Positions 52,598-61,363 are shown, counted from the stretch's first letter. The stretch is 64,000 nt of DNA from an uncultured Alphaproteobacteria bacterium (GCA_944391685.1 CALXUM010000006.1:29755-93754), one strand, 5' to 3'. Translations and numbers: made by a program. Notes: generated by a model not told the origin, from the letters alone.

Positions 52598-52840
52598 ATG
52601 AACAAAAGAGAAGCACAAAAAATAACTCAAAAGATTATCAATGCTCTTATGAAAGAAAAGGAGCGTCGTGGCATTACTAATTATACAATACCCCAAAAAA
52701 CAGGGGTTAGCCAAAGCTCGCTTTCAAATATTCAAAAACATTTGCAAGATCCTTCATTATCAATGACTATATTGATAGCCGATGCAATCGGCATAAATCT
52801 TTCCGAAACCATTAAAAAAGTAGAAGATTATCAAAAATAA
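52598..52840 (+). CDS. Helix-turn-helix protein, 80 residues
   Basis: A second, different small HTH protein: KITQKIINALMKEKERRGIT, NYTIPQKTGVSQSSLSNIQK and LSMTILIADAIGINLSETIK. The segment GVSQSSLSNIQK is the recognition helix. It resembles phage-type DNA-binding proteins and is not a close paralogue of the upstream gene. It ends 6 bases before RNA element copy 2 and converges with recR. Confidence 0.75.
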   Translation: MNKREAQKITQKIINALMKEKERRGITNYTIPQKTGVSQSSLSNIQKHLQDPSLSMTILIADAIGINLSETIKKVEDYQK

Positions 52841-52846
52841 AAAGGC

Positions 52847-52919
52847 GACCGAGGAGGTAACGTTAACCATAACACAAGAAATGGCAACCTCCGGATTACT
52901 CCGAGAGGGCTCCCCGATC
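52847..52919 (-). ncRNA. Structured RNA element, copy 2
   Basis: It begins at the recR stop codon on the minus strand. The closing stem GAUCGGGGAG/CUCCUCGGUC has ten pairs, two of them G-U on this strand only. The GUAA-loop hairpin is CCUC-CGGA/UCCG-GAGG (52888-52908), and GCCAU/AUGGU encloses the same 11-base loop as copy 1. A U-rich stretch follows, so it may also serve as the recR operon's terminator. Confidence 0.6.
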
Positions 52920-53511
52920 ATAAAACCTTACGTGAATTAAGGGCCAACTGCAACGTTCCCTCATCCATATAGTCAAGCTCGGCACCCATGGGGATTCCCT
53001 GAGCCAAAGTGGTTATTTTAACCCCGCTGTCTTTAAAGCGAGAAGACAAATAATGCGAGGTGATTTGTCCGTCAATGGTTGCCGGCAAAGCTAAAATAAG
53101 CTCTTTTATGCCCCCGGAGGCGATTCTTTGAGCCAGCGGCTCAATATTAAGGTCTTCCGGCACGATTCCCTCCAGAGCCGATAAAACCCCGCCCAGCACA
53201 TGATATTTTCCCTTAAACAAAGAAACTCTTTCCATAGCCCAAAGGTCAGCCACGTCTTGCACCACACAAAGCGTGCTGTCATCACGTTGTTTTGAGCAAC
53301 AAATAGAGCAGGGGGATGACGTGTCAAAATTACCACAAACTTCACAAGTGCAAATTTTTTCTGCCACCTCATTCATTGCCTCCATCAACGGCAGCATAAC
53401 CGATTCTTTTTTCTTGAGCATATGCAAGACAATTCTTCTGGCGGAACGTGTCCCCAGCGATGGCAGTTTGCTAATCAGCTTAACCAGTTTTTCAATATCG
53501 TTTCCGGCCAT
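52918..53511 (-). CDS. recR: Recombination mediator RecR
   Basis: RecR with RecO/RecF loads RecA on single-stranded gaps. The 197-residue protein has the HhH region (LVKLISKLPSLGTRSARRIV), a four-Cys zinc finger (CTCEVCGNFDTSSPCSICC) at about residues 53-71, and the Toprim domain (TLCVVQDVADLWAMERV, then FKGKYHVLGGVLSALEGI). The set is complete. It is third in the dnaX-ybaB-recR operon; its stop codon merges with RNA element copy 2. Confidence 0.97.
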   Translation of the reverse strand: MAGNDIEKLVKLISKLPSLGTRSARRIVLHMLKKKESVMLPLMEAMNEVAEKICTCEVCGNFDTSSPCSICCSKQRDDSTLCVVQDVADLWAMERVSLFKGKYHVLGGVLSALEGIVPEDLNIEPLAQRIASGGIKELILALPATIDGQITSHYLSSRFKDSGVKITTLAQGIPMGAELDYMDEGTLQLALNSRKVL

Positions 53512-53520
53512 TTTTGTTCT

Positions 53521-53841
53521 CTAAAAAGGCAGTTTCAGTCCACCGAGATTAAGCCCGCCGGTCATAGCACTCATGCTCTCTTGCATTTTGGCATCTACCT
53601 TGCTTTTGGCATCATTATAAGCCGCCACAATCAAGTCTTCCAAAACATCTGTTTCTTCAGGGTCAAGCAAAGATTTGTCCAAGCTTAGCTTTTTCATTTC
53701 AAACTTGCCGTTCAAAACCAGCTTCACCATGCCGCCGCCTGATGTTCCTTCAACTTCTTCGGCCGCAAGTTTAGCTTGTTCCTCTTCCATTTTTTTTTGC
53801 ATGGCTTGGGCTTGTTTCATAATTCCTTGAATATTCATCAT
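53521..53841 (-). CDS. ybaB: YbaB/EbfC nucleoid-associated protein
   Basis: The 106-residue protein has the family pattern: an N-terminal helix IMKQAQAMQKKMEEEQAKLA, EGTSGGGMVKLVLNGKFEMK, then DVLEDLIVAAYNDAKSKVDA. YbaB is a dimeric DNA-binding protein encoded between dnaX and recR in most proteobacteria. The Gly-rich C-terminal GGLNLGGLKLPF is typical. It is three bases after dnaX and 9 bases before recR. Confidence 0.95.
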   Translation of the reverse strand: MMNIQGIMKQAQAMQKKMEEEQAKLAAEEVEGTSGGGMVKLVLNGKFEMKKLSLDKSLLDPEETDVLEDLIVAAYNDAKSKVDAKMQESMSAMTGGLNLGGLKLPF

Positions 53842-53844
53842 GAT

Positions 53845-55563
53845 TTATAAATCCTCGTCAAAATAGTTTTCACTCTCTTCAAAAGAAGATTCTTCAATAT
53901 TTTCTTGTTTGTTGATTTTTCGGGTCAAAGTTTCAATCTTTGAGCCCTTAAACTCACTCAAAATTGCCTTAACCAAAGGCAAGTCAGACACATTTTTTTT
54001 GTTTTCGTTGTCTTGAGCTTTTTCACGGTCGGCAATGGTTTCGCCAAGTTGCCCGCGGCTGATTTCAATTTCCCATTTTATGCCGGTTGCCTCCGTTAAA
54101 ACCCTCTGCAAATTGAGCAAAAAGTCATTATTGATTTTATCAGATGCCGCCATCTTAATCCGCCCTTGGGCAAATTCCTCAAAAGAAACATCATTTTTTA
54201 GGCTGTAAATCATCAGCATTTTTTTTGCCTCTTCCAAATAGGCAATCAAATCCTCGGGCTTATTAAAAACCGCACCGCTGACATCAGGTGTTTCTTTGGT
54301 TATGAGCTGTTGTATGAGAGGAGCTTTTTCTTTTATCTCCTCAGGCCTAGGTGCATTCGCCGTTGCAACGGCGGTTGGTGCGTCTAATTTAGAGTTTTTT
54401 TTTACGTCGTTCAAAATCTCATACGGCGTTGGCAAACTGGCAGAATAGGCGATTCTGATTAAAATCATCTCCAATGCGTCAATTTGTACCGGAGCCATAT
54501 TAAGCTCGCTCAAGCCTTTAATCATCATCTGCCAAATTTTGGAAAGGACAGCTATTGATGTTGCCGGAGCCAGTTTGTTGCACAATTCTTTCTCCGCCTC
54601 GGACAAAGAATCATCTTTGGCAAAAGCAGGAACAATTTTTGCTTTGGCAACCATATGTGTGGTATTAATCAAATCCTGCAAGATTGTCAGCGGATTTGCT
54701 CCGTTTTTGTATTGAGTGTTCAGGTTGGCGGTAACAGCTTCCAGTTTTCCGGCCAACAGATTTTCAAACAATTCAAAAGTTTGGCTGCGATCAGCCAAAC
54801 CAATCATCTCTTTTACAATTTCGGTCTTAATAACTCCGTTGCCTAAGGCAATAGCCTGGTCCAACAAAGACAATCCGTCGCGGCAAGAACCGTCGGCGGC
54901 TTTTGCAATCAGGTGCAAAGCTTCTTCCTCGGCTTGCAAGCCTTCGTTTTTAACAATATTTTGAAAATGTTTCATCAAAGTTTCAATGCTCAAACGCTGC
55001 AAATCAAAACGCTGGCATCTGGATAAAACAGTTACCGGAACTTTGCGAATTTCAGTCGTGGCAAAAATAAAAATAACGTGTGAAGGCGGCTCCTCCAAGG
55101 TTTTGAGCAAAGCATTAAAAGCACTCTTTGAGAGCATGTGCACTTCATCGATGATATATATTTTATAGCGAGCATTGGTTGGCTTGTAGCGAACCCCGTC
55201 TAGGATCTCGCGAATATCGTCAACACCGGTACGTGATGCCGCATCCAACTCCAAAACATCAATATGTCTGGATTCGGCAATTGCCCGACAATTTTCACAA
55301 ATTCCGCAAGGGTTGATTGTTGGCCCGCCATGACCGTCTTTGCCGGTGCAGTTAAGAGCTTTGGCAATAATTCTGGCGGTGGTGGTTTTGCCCACTCCGC
55401 GGATTCCCGTCAAAATATAAGCATGATGTAGACGATTGTTTTTTATGGCATTGGTAAGAGTTTGCACCAAGGCATCTTGTCCCAACAGCTCATTAAAGTT
55501 CTGCGGACGATACTTGCGTGCCAAAACCACATAATCTTGTTTTTTTTGCGTATCTTCAGCCAT
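53845..55563 (-). CDS. dnaX: DNA polymerase III subunits tau/gamma
   Basis: DnaX forms the clamp loader that places beta clamps. The 572-residue protein has Walker A GIRGVGKTTTARIIAKALN at 53-71, a zinc module (Cys 71, then CGICENC), Walker B IIDEVHMLSKSAFNALLK, the sensor TTEIRKVPVTVLSRCQ and a helical domain III to about residue 370, then a poorly conserved tau tail. A run of nine A at codons 387-390 (54395-54403) would let slippage end the protein after residue 391 as gamma. It is followed by ybaB and recR, with ffs upstream. Confidence 0.97.
   Translation of the reverse strand: MAEDTQKKQDYVVLARKYRPQNFNELLGQDALVQTLTNAIKNNRLHHAYILTGIRGVGKTTTARIIAKALNCTGKDGHGGPTINPCGICENCRAIAESRHIDVLELDAASRTGVDDIREILDGVRYKPTNARYKIYIIDEVHMLSKSAFNALLKTLEEPPSHVIFIFATTEIRKVPVTVLSRCQRFDLQRLSIETLMKHFQNIVKNEGLQAEEEALHLIAKAADGSCRDGLSLLDQAIALGNGVIKTEIVKEMIGLADRSQTFELFENLLAGKLEAVTANLNTQYKNGANPLTILQDLINTTHMVAKAKIVPAFAKDDSLSEAEKELCNKLAPATSIAVLSKIWQMMIKGLSELNMAPVQIDALEMILIRIAYSASLPTPYEILNDVKKNSKLDAPTAVATANAPRPEEIKEKAPLIQQLITKETPDVSGAVFNKPEDLIAYLEEAKKMLMIYSLKNDVSFEEFAQGRIKMAASDKINNDFLLNLQRVLTEATGIKWEIEISRGQLGETIADREKAQDNENKKNVSDLPLVKAILSEFKGSKIETLTRKINKQENIEESSFEESENYFDEDL
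54395..54403 (-). promoter_or_regulatory. A9 slippery run in dnaX, probable tau/gamma switch
   Basis: The coding strand reads GTA AAA AAA AAC TCT AAA. Adding one A in transcription, or a -1 ribosomal shift on A AAA AAC, gives GTA AAA AAA AAA CTC TAA, so translation stops after Lys-Leu at residue 391. Thermus dnaX uses an A9 run in this way and E. coli a ribosomal shift. Confidence 0.6.
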
Positions 55564-55583
55564 AAAAAGTTCAAACCTAAAAA

Positions 55584-55679
55584 AGTGGTGGAGAGCAGGC
55601 GACCTTAACCTGTTTCGTTACGGCTGCTTCCTTCCGGACCTGACCGGGTTGGCGAACGGCTAACCCGCAAGCCCTCCAA
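55584..55679 (-). ncRNA. ffs: Signal recognition particle 4.5S RNA
   Basis: The minus strand contains the invariant SRP domain IV core GGTCAGGTCCGGAAGGAAGC around the GGAA tetraloop, within a long hairpin whose ends (TTGGAGGGC and GCTCTCC) pair. It binds Ffh for co-translational targeting. Its place directly upstream of dnaX is the standard one. The end points are estimated from the pairing and may be off by a few bases. Confidence 0.93.
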
Positions 55680-55747
55680 TAGCTATACTTAACAAATCCT
55701 AAGCGATTTTCAAGTAAAATTTGGTAAAATTTAGTTTTATTTTTCAA

Positions 55748-57190
55748 TTAAGGGATAACAACCTCAAAATCCTCTGAGCCTGCAGAAGAAGGATAATACC
55801 CTCCTTGCGGAACAATTGAGCCGAAAATGGCAATTTGGGCGGTTGCCGCGTCTTTACCATAGATTTTTGGCGGGTTATACCCATTTAGATTAACCGGCTG
55901 CAATCTTTGTCCGCTACCGTCATCTTCAAACCTTTGCGGAGCCTCATCAATCACCACATCTCCCTCTGAACGGATTTCAACAATATCCAAGCTGTGTTGG
56001 TTGCTTCCGTCATCAAAAAATCTGAACGCACCGTTAATTCCGGCATAGCCGTCTGGGTTTGTTATCTCCATATTAAGGTTGTTGGTTTGTTGCTTTGAAA
56101 GCTCATTGGCTAAAGCCACGGCATCATAAGCAAAAGAATATAAACTGCTTGGTCTTTCTCCGAAAATATTATAATATTTATTGGCAAAATAAGAGCTGTG
56201 TTTTCTTGAAATTGCCGGATACCAACTGTTTACAATTGTCGATTCTTTATTAAATTTTCCGGTTTCCCAGATAGAAGTTCCCAAAAACTGGATTTGCGGA
56301 TAAGACGCGTCATAATAAGCAAACATGGAAATTGCCGAGGTCAACTTTGCTCCGCTTTCGGGTATTATTACGGCATCAAAATCCAAATCACCCACGCCTT
56401 GGCTGGTTTCCATTCTTTTTAACTCACGCAAAGCTGCCTCATCACCGGCATTAGCTCTTGCTTTCAAAGAGTTTTTGATTCCGGCTGCTTTGGCATGACG
56501 AGAATTATAATTAGTCATTTGTTTTATTATGCTTGAGAAATCGGATGTTGCCGGCGGATAAAAGCCGATAACCGTAACCTCAACCCCATTTTTTTGAGCC
56601 GACTTAACTGCCGCTTTAGCCACGGCGATTCCGTTTGAATTGTCGGGCAAAAGCAGGGCAAAGCGTCTTCTGCCTTTTTGAGCGGCAAAAGTCATGATTC
56701 TGTCAACCTGTTCTTCTACCAACAAGCCCATGGTATAAACCGTCGGCTGTAAAACCTCTTGAGCGGTGGAAAAAGCAATCACCGGCACTCCTTGATAAAT
56801 TGTTTCATTGGCAATAGCCTGCACTTCAGAGCTCATTAATGGGCCGATAATCAGATTTGAGCGTTGTCTTATGGCGTTGGCCACGGCGATTCTGGCTCCG
56901 CTGGGAGTGCTTTTGGTATCATAATACTGTAAAATAAGGTTAGGATTCTTCACGTCTTCCAAAGCAATCATGGTGGCATTTTTCATCCCTCTGCCATGTT
57001 TGGAGGCGGCCCCGCTTAAAGGCAGCAACACTCCAACCCTGAAACTGTTGTTAATCGGGGCAATATTAATCTCGCTGATATCGGTATTAAAAGCCTGACT
57101 GCCGCCTGTATCGGCAATTTTTGTTGCTCTGGGGCCTGAACAAGCAGCCACAATCAAACACAACCAAAAAAGACTAAATTTTTTTAACAC
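55748..57190 (-). CDS. LppC/LpoA-like lipoprotein, penicillin-binding protein activator
   Basis: The 480-residue precursor has a lipoprotein signal (FSLFWLCLIVAAC, Cys at about 17). The mature part has a periplasmic-binding-protein-like fold: FRVGVLLPLSGAASKHGRGM, NLIIGPLMSSEVQAIAN, VPVIAFSTAQEVLQPTVYTM and YSFAYDAVALANEL. This is the LppC/LpoA family; LpoA activates PBP1A in E. coli. It is divergent from rsmI, which it also adjoins in E. coli (yraM-yraL). Confidence 0.87.
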   Translation of the reverse strand: MLKKFSLFWLCLIVAACSGPRATKIADTGGSQAFNTDISEINIAPINNSFRVGVLLPLSGAASKHGRGMKNATMIALEDVKNPNLILQYYDTKSTPSGARIAVANAIRQRSNLIIGPLMSSEVQAIANETIYQGVPVIAFSTAQEVLQPTVYTMGLLVEEQVDRIMTFAAQKGRRRFALLLPDNSNGIAVAKAAVKSAQKNGVEVTVIGFYPPATSDFSSIIKQMTNYNSRHAKAAGIKNSLKARANAGDEAALRELKRMETSQGVGDLDFDAVIIPESGAKLTSAISMFAYYDASYPQIQFLGTSIWETGKFNKESTIVNSWYPAISRKHSSYFANKYYNIFGERPSSLYSFAYDAVALANELSKQQTNNLNMEITNPDGYAGINGAFRFFDDGSNQHSLDIVEIRSEGDVVIDEAPQRFEDDGSGQRLQPVNLNGYNPPKIYGKDAATAQIAIFGSIVPQGGYYPSSAGSEDFEVVIP

Positions 57191-57267
57191 TTGCTTTTTA
57201 TCCTAAAATAAAACAATCTTAAATTAAGTTTTAGATGAAAAAAAACTTATTGTAAAGAGAGGTGTTT

Positions 57268-58107
57268 TTGAAAAACGGTATTTATATAGTCGCCACCCCC
57301 ATCGGCAATATTGCGGATATATCCGAACGAGCTCGTCAGGTGTTGCAAGAAGCAGATGTTATTGCTTGTGAAGATACCAGAGTATCCAAAAAACTTTTTA
57401 ATCTTTTGGGATTAGATAGTCACAAACCATTTTTCACTCTTCATGACCATAATGAGGAAGAACACGCCGCCAAAATAATCAATATGGTTCAAAGCGGACA
57501 ATCCGTTGCCTTAATAAGCGATGCCGGAAGCCCTCTGATTTCAGATCCCGGATATAAGTTGATTCGTCGTTGCCGCCAAGAAGGTATATATGTTTGTACC
57601 ATTCCCGGAGCTTGTGCCGTGATTTGTGCTTTGCAGCTCTCAGGCTTGCCCAGCAACAGATTCTTGTTTGCCGGCTTTATTCCCAACAAGGACAAAGCCC
57701 GTGGTGATTTGTTCAATGAGCTTAAAGATGCCAAAGCCACGCTGATTTTCTATGAAACAGCCAACCGTATTGTTAAAACCCTGCAAAAAGCCGCCGAGGT
57801 TTTTGGCAACCGCGAAATGGCCGTTGTCAGAGAAATCACCAAAGTCTATGAAGAATGCCAAAACGGCACGGCTTTGGAGCTTGTAGATGTTTTCACCAAC
57901 AAAGAACCACGCGGAGAAATGGTTTTGTTGATATCTCCACCGACTGATGATACAGAACCAAAACCTGATATTGAAAATATTTTAAAACAAGAAATATCAA
58001 AATCAAGTCTTAAAACCGCAGTTAAAAAAGTGGTTGAAAAATACGGCTTAAATAAAAATGATGTATATGAACAGGCACTGAGAATAAAAAATGAACAATT
58101 ATCATAG
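57268..58107 (+). CDS. rsmI: 16S rRNA (cytidine1402-2'-O)-methyltransferase RsmI
   Basis: RsmI methylates the 2'-OH of C1402 in 16S rRNA. The 279-residue protein has IYIVATPIGNIADISERARQ at residues 4-23, EADVIACEDTRVSKKLF, ISDAGSPLISDPGYKLI, FYETANRI and VREITKVYEE, the complete family pattern. I chose TTG at 57268, six bases after an AGAGAGG site; the GTG at 57262 overlaps that site. The gene overlaps yraN by 17 bases. Confidence 0.95.
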   Translation: MKNGIYIVATPIGNIADISERARQVLQEADVIACEDTRVSKKLFNLLGLDSHKPFFTLHDHNEEEHAAKIINMVQSGQSVALISDAGSPLISDPGYKLIRRCRQEGIYVCTIPGACAVICALQLSGLPSNRFLFAGFIPNKDKARGDLFNELKDAKATLIFYETANRIVKTLQKAAEVFGNREMAVVREITKVYEECQNGTALELVDVFTNKEPRGEMVLLISPPTDDTEPKPDIENILKQEISKSSLKTAVKKVVEKYGLNKNDVYEQALRIKNEQLS

Positions 58108-58441
58108 CGGACATTTTGCTGAATTTTTGGCAATGATATTGTTGATGTTTAAGGGTTATCTTCCGATTGCTCGCAACTTTAGTTGTGGCCAAGGAACCGG
58201 AGCCGGAGAAATTGATTTAATAATGCGTCGCGGCAAAACTCTGATTTTTGTTGAGGTAAAGAAAAGAGTTGATTTGAGAACGGCGGCTTTTTCCATTTTA
58301 AGCAAACAAAGAGAGCGTGTCCGTCGCTGTGCCGAAGCTTTTTTGCAGCAAAATCCTCAATATGCTGATTTTACAATCCGTTTTGATGCCTTTTTGGTAA
58401 AATTTCCTTTTTCTTTTCGGCACATAAAAAACGCTTTTTAG
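58091..58441 (+). CDS. yraN: YraN-family (UPF0102) endonuclease-like protein
   Basis: The 116-residue protein has GHFAEFLAMILLMFKGYLPI (normally G..gE..A..yL...Gy.i), ARNFSCGQGTGAGEIDLIMR and LIFVEVKKRVD: the E, the GEIDLI Asp and the VEVK Glu-Lys form the PD-(D/E)xK nuclease-like site. The function of YraN is unknown; a nuclease role is predicted. It overlaps rsmI as in the usual yraL-yraN pair. Confidence 0.93.
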   Translation: MNNYHSGHFAEFLAMILLMFKGYLPIARNFSCGQGTGAGEIDLIMRRGKTLIFVEVKKRVDLRTAAFSILSKQRERVRRCAEAFLQQNPQYADFTIRFDAFLVKFPFSFRHIKNAF

Positions 58442-58485
58442 TAAAAAAACCGCAAGCTTAAAGACTTATGGTTTTTTATTAAAAT

Positions 58486-58561
58486 TGGTGGAGGTAAGCG
58501 GGATCGAACCGCTGACCTAATGATTGCGAACCATTCGCTCTCCCAACTGAGCTATACCCCC
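58486..58561 (-). tRNA. tRNA-Ala (anticodon CGC)
   Basis: A full cloverleaf on the minus strand: acceptor GGGGGTA/TACCTCC with the G3-U70 pair that marks alanine tRNAs, D-stem GCTC/GAGC, anticodon loop TTCGCAA and T-arm GCGGTTCGATCCCGC. The CCA end is encoded (TGG at 58486-58488). Confidence 0.95.
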
Positions 58562-58572
58562 AAAATCAAGGA

Positions 58573-58599
58573 AAAGCCCGTTGAGATCAACGGGCTTTA
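58573..58599 (-). terminator. Rho-independent terminator between the two tRNA-Ala genes
   Basis: AAAGCCCGTTGA pairs with TCAACGGGCTTT across a two-base gap, flanked by A-rich sequence that provides the U tract on the minus strand. Confidence 0.8.
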
Positions 58600-58604
58600 T
58601 AAAT

Positions 58605-58680
<76 letters not shown>

Positions 58681-58741
58681 AAGAATTGCTCAGAATATAA
58701 AAGAGGCTTTCAAATAAGTCAACCCCTTTTTTTGCACAAAA

Positions 58742-59212
58742 TCAGGAATCTCCGTAAAATCTTTTTCTGTATCCGCTTTTGCAGCCCAATGCCCAACTCA
58801 TCATTAATTCTATTTCTTTTGTATCTGGACTTATTTGTTCAGAAATTATTTTGAAATCATTTTTTTGATAAAAAGTCAAAGCGGATTTATTTTTAGCAAA
58901 CACTTTCAAGGTTAAATGAGAAGACATTTTCTGAACTCTTTTTAAAAGTTTTGAGCCTATCTTGTGCCCCTGGAATTCAGGTTTTACAAACAAAGCCCCG
59001 ATATGACGATTATCAAGCAAAGCCAAAAAGCCTTTAATTTTTCGTTTGTCTTCAAATACCAACACCTGAGCTGACGGCAAATAATAGTCTCGCACTATGG
59101 GTAACATCTTTTGCCAATAAGTTTGCGGAACAAAGTCATGGGCAGCCAAACTTGCCTCGAGCCAAATGTTTAGAATTTTTTCGGTATCTTTGGTACAAAA
59201 TTTTCTAATCAT
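58742..59212 (-). CDS. GNAT-family N-acetyltransferase, YjaB-like
   Basis: The 156-residue protein has a GNAT fold: IRKFCTKDTEKILNIWLEAS at the start, VLVFEDKRKIKGFLALLDN, and the acetyl-CoA motif A ALFVKPEFQGHKIGSKLLKR (Q/RxxGxG/A-like QGHKIG). The C-terminal NKSALTFYQKNDFKI is the usual motif B. The layout matches YjaB-type acetyltransferases; substrate unknown. Its ATG overlaps the parE stop (ATGA), so it is coupled to parE. Confidence 0.88.
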   Translation of the reverse strand: MIRKFCTKDTEKILNIWLEASLAAHDFVPQTYWQKMLPIVRDYYLPSAQVLVFEDKRKIKGFLALLDNRHIGALFVKPEFQGHKIGSKLLKRVQKMSSHLTLKVFAKNKSALTFYQKNDFKIISEQISPDTKEIELMMSWALGCKSGYRKRFYGDS

Positions 59213-61200
59213 CAAATATCCAAATCATCAACAAACTTGGCACGCTCAATAATAAACTTAAATCTGGTCTCAGGGTTTTTGCCCATCAAACGCTCAACCT
59301 GCCGTCTGGTTTCAAAAGCTTCTTCTTTTCCTTCTTCGGTGTTTGTCGAAGGAATCATCACCCTCAGCAACATGCGATTCTTTTTATCCATGGTAGTTTC
59401 TTTAAGCTGTTGAGCACTCATTTCTCCCAAACCTTTGAAGCGGCTGATGTCTGGTTTTTGGTTGCCTTTAACTACCTTGGCCAAAATTTTATCTTTATCA
59501 ATATCATCAAGGGCGTAATAGTTCTTGCCTCCGACGGCTATTTTATATAAAGGAGGGGTGGCAATATACAAATGCCCGTTTTCAATAAGCTTTGGCATTT
59601 GTTGGTAAAAAAAGGTCATTAACAAAGATGCAATATGAGCACCGTCAACATCGGCATCCGTCATGATAATGATTTTTTCATAACGCAGATTATCTTCGTT
59701 ATAATTCTCTTTAATACCACAGCCCAAAGCCTCAATCATATCTTTAATTTCCTGGTTTTGGGTTATTTTATCAAGACTTGCGCTGGCCACGTTAAGAATT
59801 TTTCCTCTCAAAGGCAAAATAGCCTGAGTAATTCTGTCTCGTCCCTGTTTGGCCGAACCGCCGGCGGAATCACCCTCAACAATAAATATTTCCGTATCTT
59901 TAGCTGCCGCTTGCGAACAATCGGCAAGCTTGCCGGGCAACCGCAAACGCTTAGTAGGTGTTTTTCTGCTTTGAATCTTTTCTTCTTTTTTCTTTTTGCG
60001 AGCATCGGCCCTATCTATTACATATTCCAACAAGGCGGTGGCATTTTCAGGATCTGAGGATAACCAATGGTCAAAAGAGTCTTTTACGGCCGATTCAACT
60101 AATCTCACCGCTTTGGCAGAGGTCAATTTATCTTTGGTCTGTCCTTGAAATTGAGGATCACGGATAAATACCGAGAGCATTATACTGGCATCGCTCAAAA
60201 AATCTTCCGCGGTTATTGAGGCAGCTTTTTTAATATTTGCCATTTCGCCATATTCTTTAAGTCCGCGTATTAAAGCAGATTTAAATCCCGTTTCATGTGT
60301 TCCGCCAAAAGGAGTAACTACGGTGTTGCAGTAAGAATGGCAAAAACCGTTTTCATCTTCAGTCCATGTTATTGCCCACTCAACTCTTCCTTCGTCATTA
60401 GCCAGTTCAGCTTCACCAAAAAAAGGCCTGCGGTTAATGGTTGGTTTTGCCCCGATCTGATAATTCAAAAAGTCCAACAATCCGTTAGGAAAACAAAGTT
60501 CTGCACTTTGCGGAGTAGCTTCGCCTTCTTCCAAAACCTCAGGAGCACAACTCCAATTAATATGAATACCCTTAAACAGAAAGGCTTTAGATCTGGCCAT
60601 ACGATAAACTCTGTTTGGCTGTAAATTCGCCGTGGCTCCGAAAATTTCCGGATCAGGTTTAAAAGTTATCGAGGTTCCGCGGCGATTAGGAGCGTTACCA
60701 ACCAGCTCTAAAGGTGTTATTGGTTTCCCTTTAGAATATTCTTGACGATAAAGTTTTTTATCACGGGCAATTTCCACCACTAATTTTTCTGACAAAGCGT
60801 TAACCACGGATAGTCCAACCCCGTGCAAACCTCCCGATACTTTATATGCTCCTCCGCCAAATTTTCCGCCGGAGTGCAACATGGTCATAATAACTTCCAG
60901 AGCTGATTTTCCGGGGTATTTTGGGTGTGGATCAACCGGAATTCCACGGCCGTTATCAGTAATCGTAACCGAGTAATCAGCATTAACCTGCACGTCAATT
61001 TTGTTGGCAAAACCGGCCACGGCCTCATCCATTGAGTTGTCCAAAATCTCAGCCACCAAATGGTGCAGGGCGGTTTCATCTGTTCCGCCGATATACATTC
61101 CAGGACGATGCCTAACCGGCTCCAACCCTTCCAAAACTTCAATACTTTCGGCGCTATATTCTTTAATTTCTTTTTTTTCGCCGTCGAATAAATCAGACAT
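59212..61200 (-). CDS. parE: DNA topoisomerase IV subunit B
   Basis: ParE is the ATPase subunit of topoisomerase IV, which separates daughter chromosomes. The 662-residue protein has the GHKL ATPase domain (VLEGLEPVRHRPGMYIGGTD, EILDNSMDEAVAGFA, TDNGRGIPVDPHP, HSGGKFGGGAYKVSGGLHGV), the transducer, and Toprim (IFIVEGDSAGGSAKQGRDR, MTDADVDGAHIASLL). The length and GGTDETALHH wording match alphaproteobacterial ParE rather than GyrB. I chose the ATG at 61200 after a GAGG site; the 14 extra codons upstream are not conserved. Confidence 0.93.
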   Translation of the reverse strand: MSDLFDGEKKEIKEYSAESIEVLEGLEPVRHRPGMYIGGTDETALHHLVAEILDNSMDEAVAGFANKIDVQVNADYSVTITDNGRGIPVDPHPKYPGKSALEVIMTMLHSGGKFGGGAYKVSGGLHGVGLSVVNALSEKLVVEIARDKKLYRQEYSKGKPITPLELVGNAPNRRGTSITFKPDPEIFGATANLQPNRVYRMARSKAFLFKGIHINWSCAPEVLEEGEATPQSAELCFPNGLLDFLNYQIGAKPTINRRPFFGEAELANDEGRVEWAITWTEDENGFCHSYCNTVVTPFGGTHETGFKSALIRGLKEYGEMANIKKAASITAEDFLSDASIMLSVFIRDPQFQGQTKDKLTSAKAVRLVESAVKDSFDHWLSSDPENATALLEYVIDRADARKKKKEEKIQSRKTPTKRLRLPGKLADCSQAAAKDTEIFIVEGDSAGGSAKQGRDRITQAILPLRGKILNVASASLDKITQNQEIKDMIEALGCGIKENYNEDNLRYEKIIIMTDADVDGAHIASLLMTFFYQQMPKLIENGHLYIATPPLYKIAVGGKNYYALDDIDKDKILAKVVKGNQKPDISRFKGLGEMSAQQLKETTMDKKNRMLLRVMIPSTNTEEGKEEAFETRRQVERLMGKNPETRFKFIIERAKFVDDLDI

Positions 61201-61363
61201 ATTTACCTCTACAATTTCACAATTATCGCTAAAGTACAGCATTTGCTCAGATTTTACAAGCCCAAAACCGCAAAGATAAACAACAAAACAAGCATTTTAA
61301 ATTATTGACAAAAAGTACAAAATAAATAAAATTAAAATAACAAAATATAAAATATAAATAATT

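Noticed and set aside
58443..58476. Terminator after yraN
   Set aside because: The AAAACC/GGTTTT arms have two internal mismatches and a long loop, so I did not list it as a feature.
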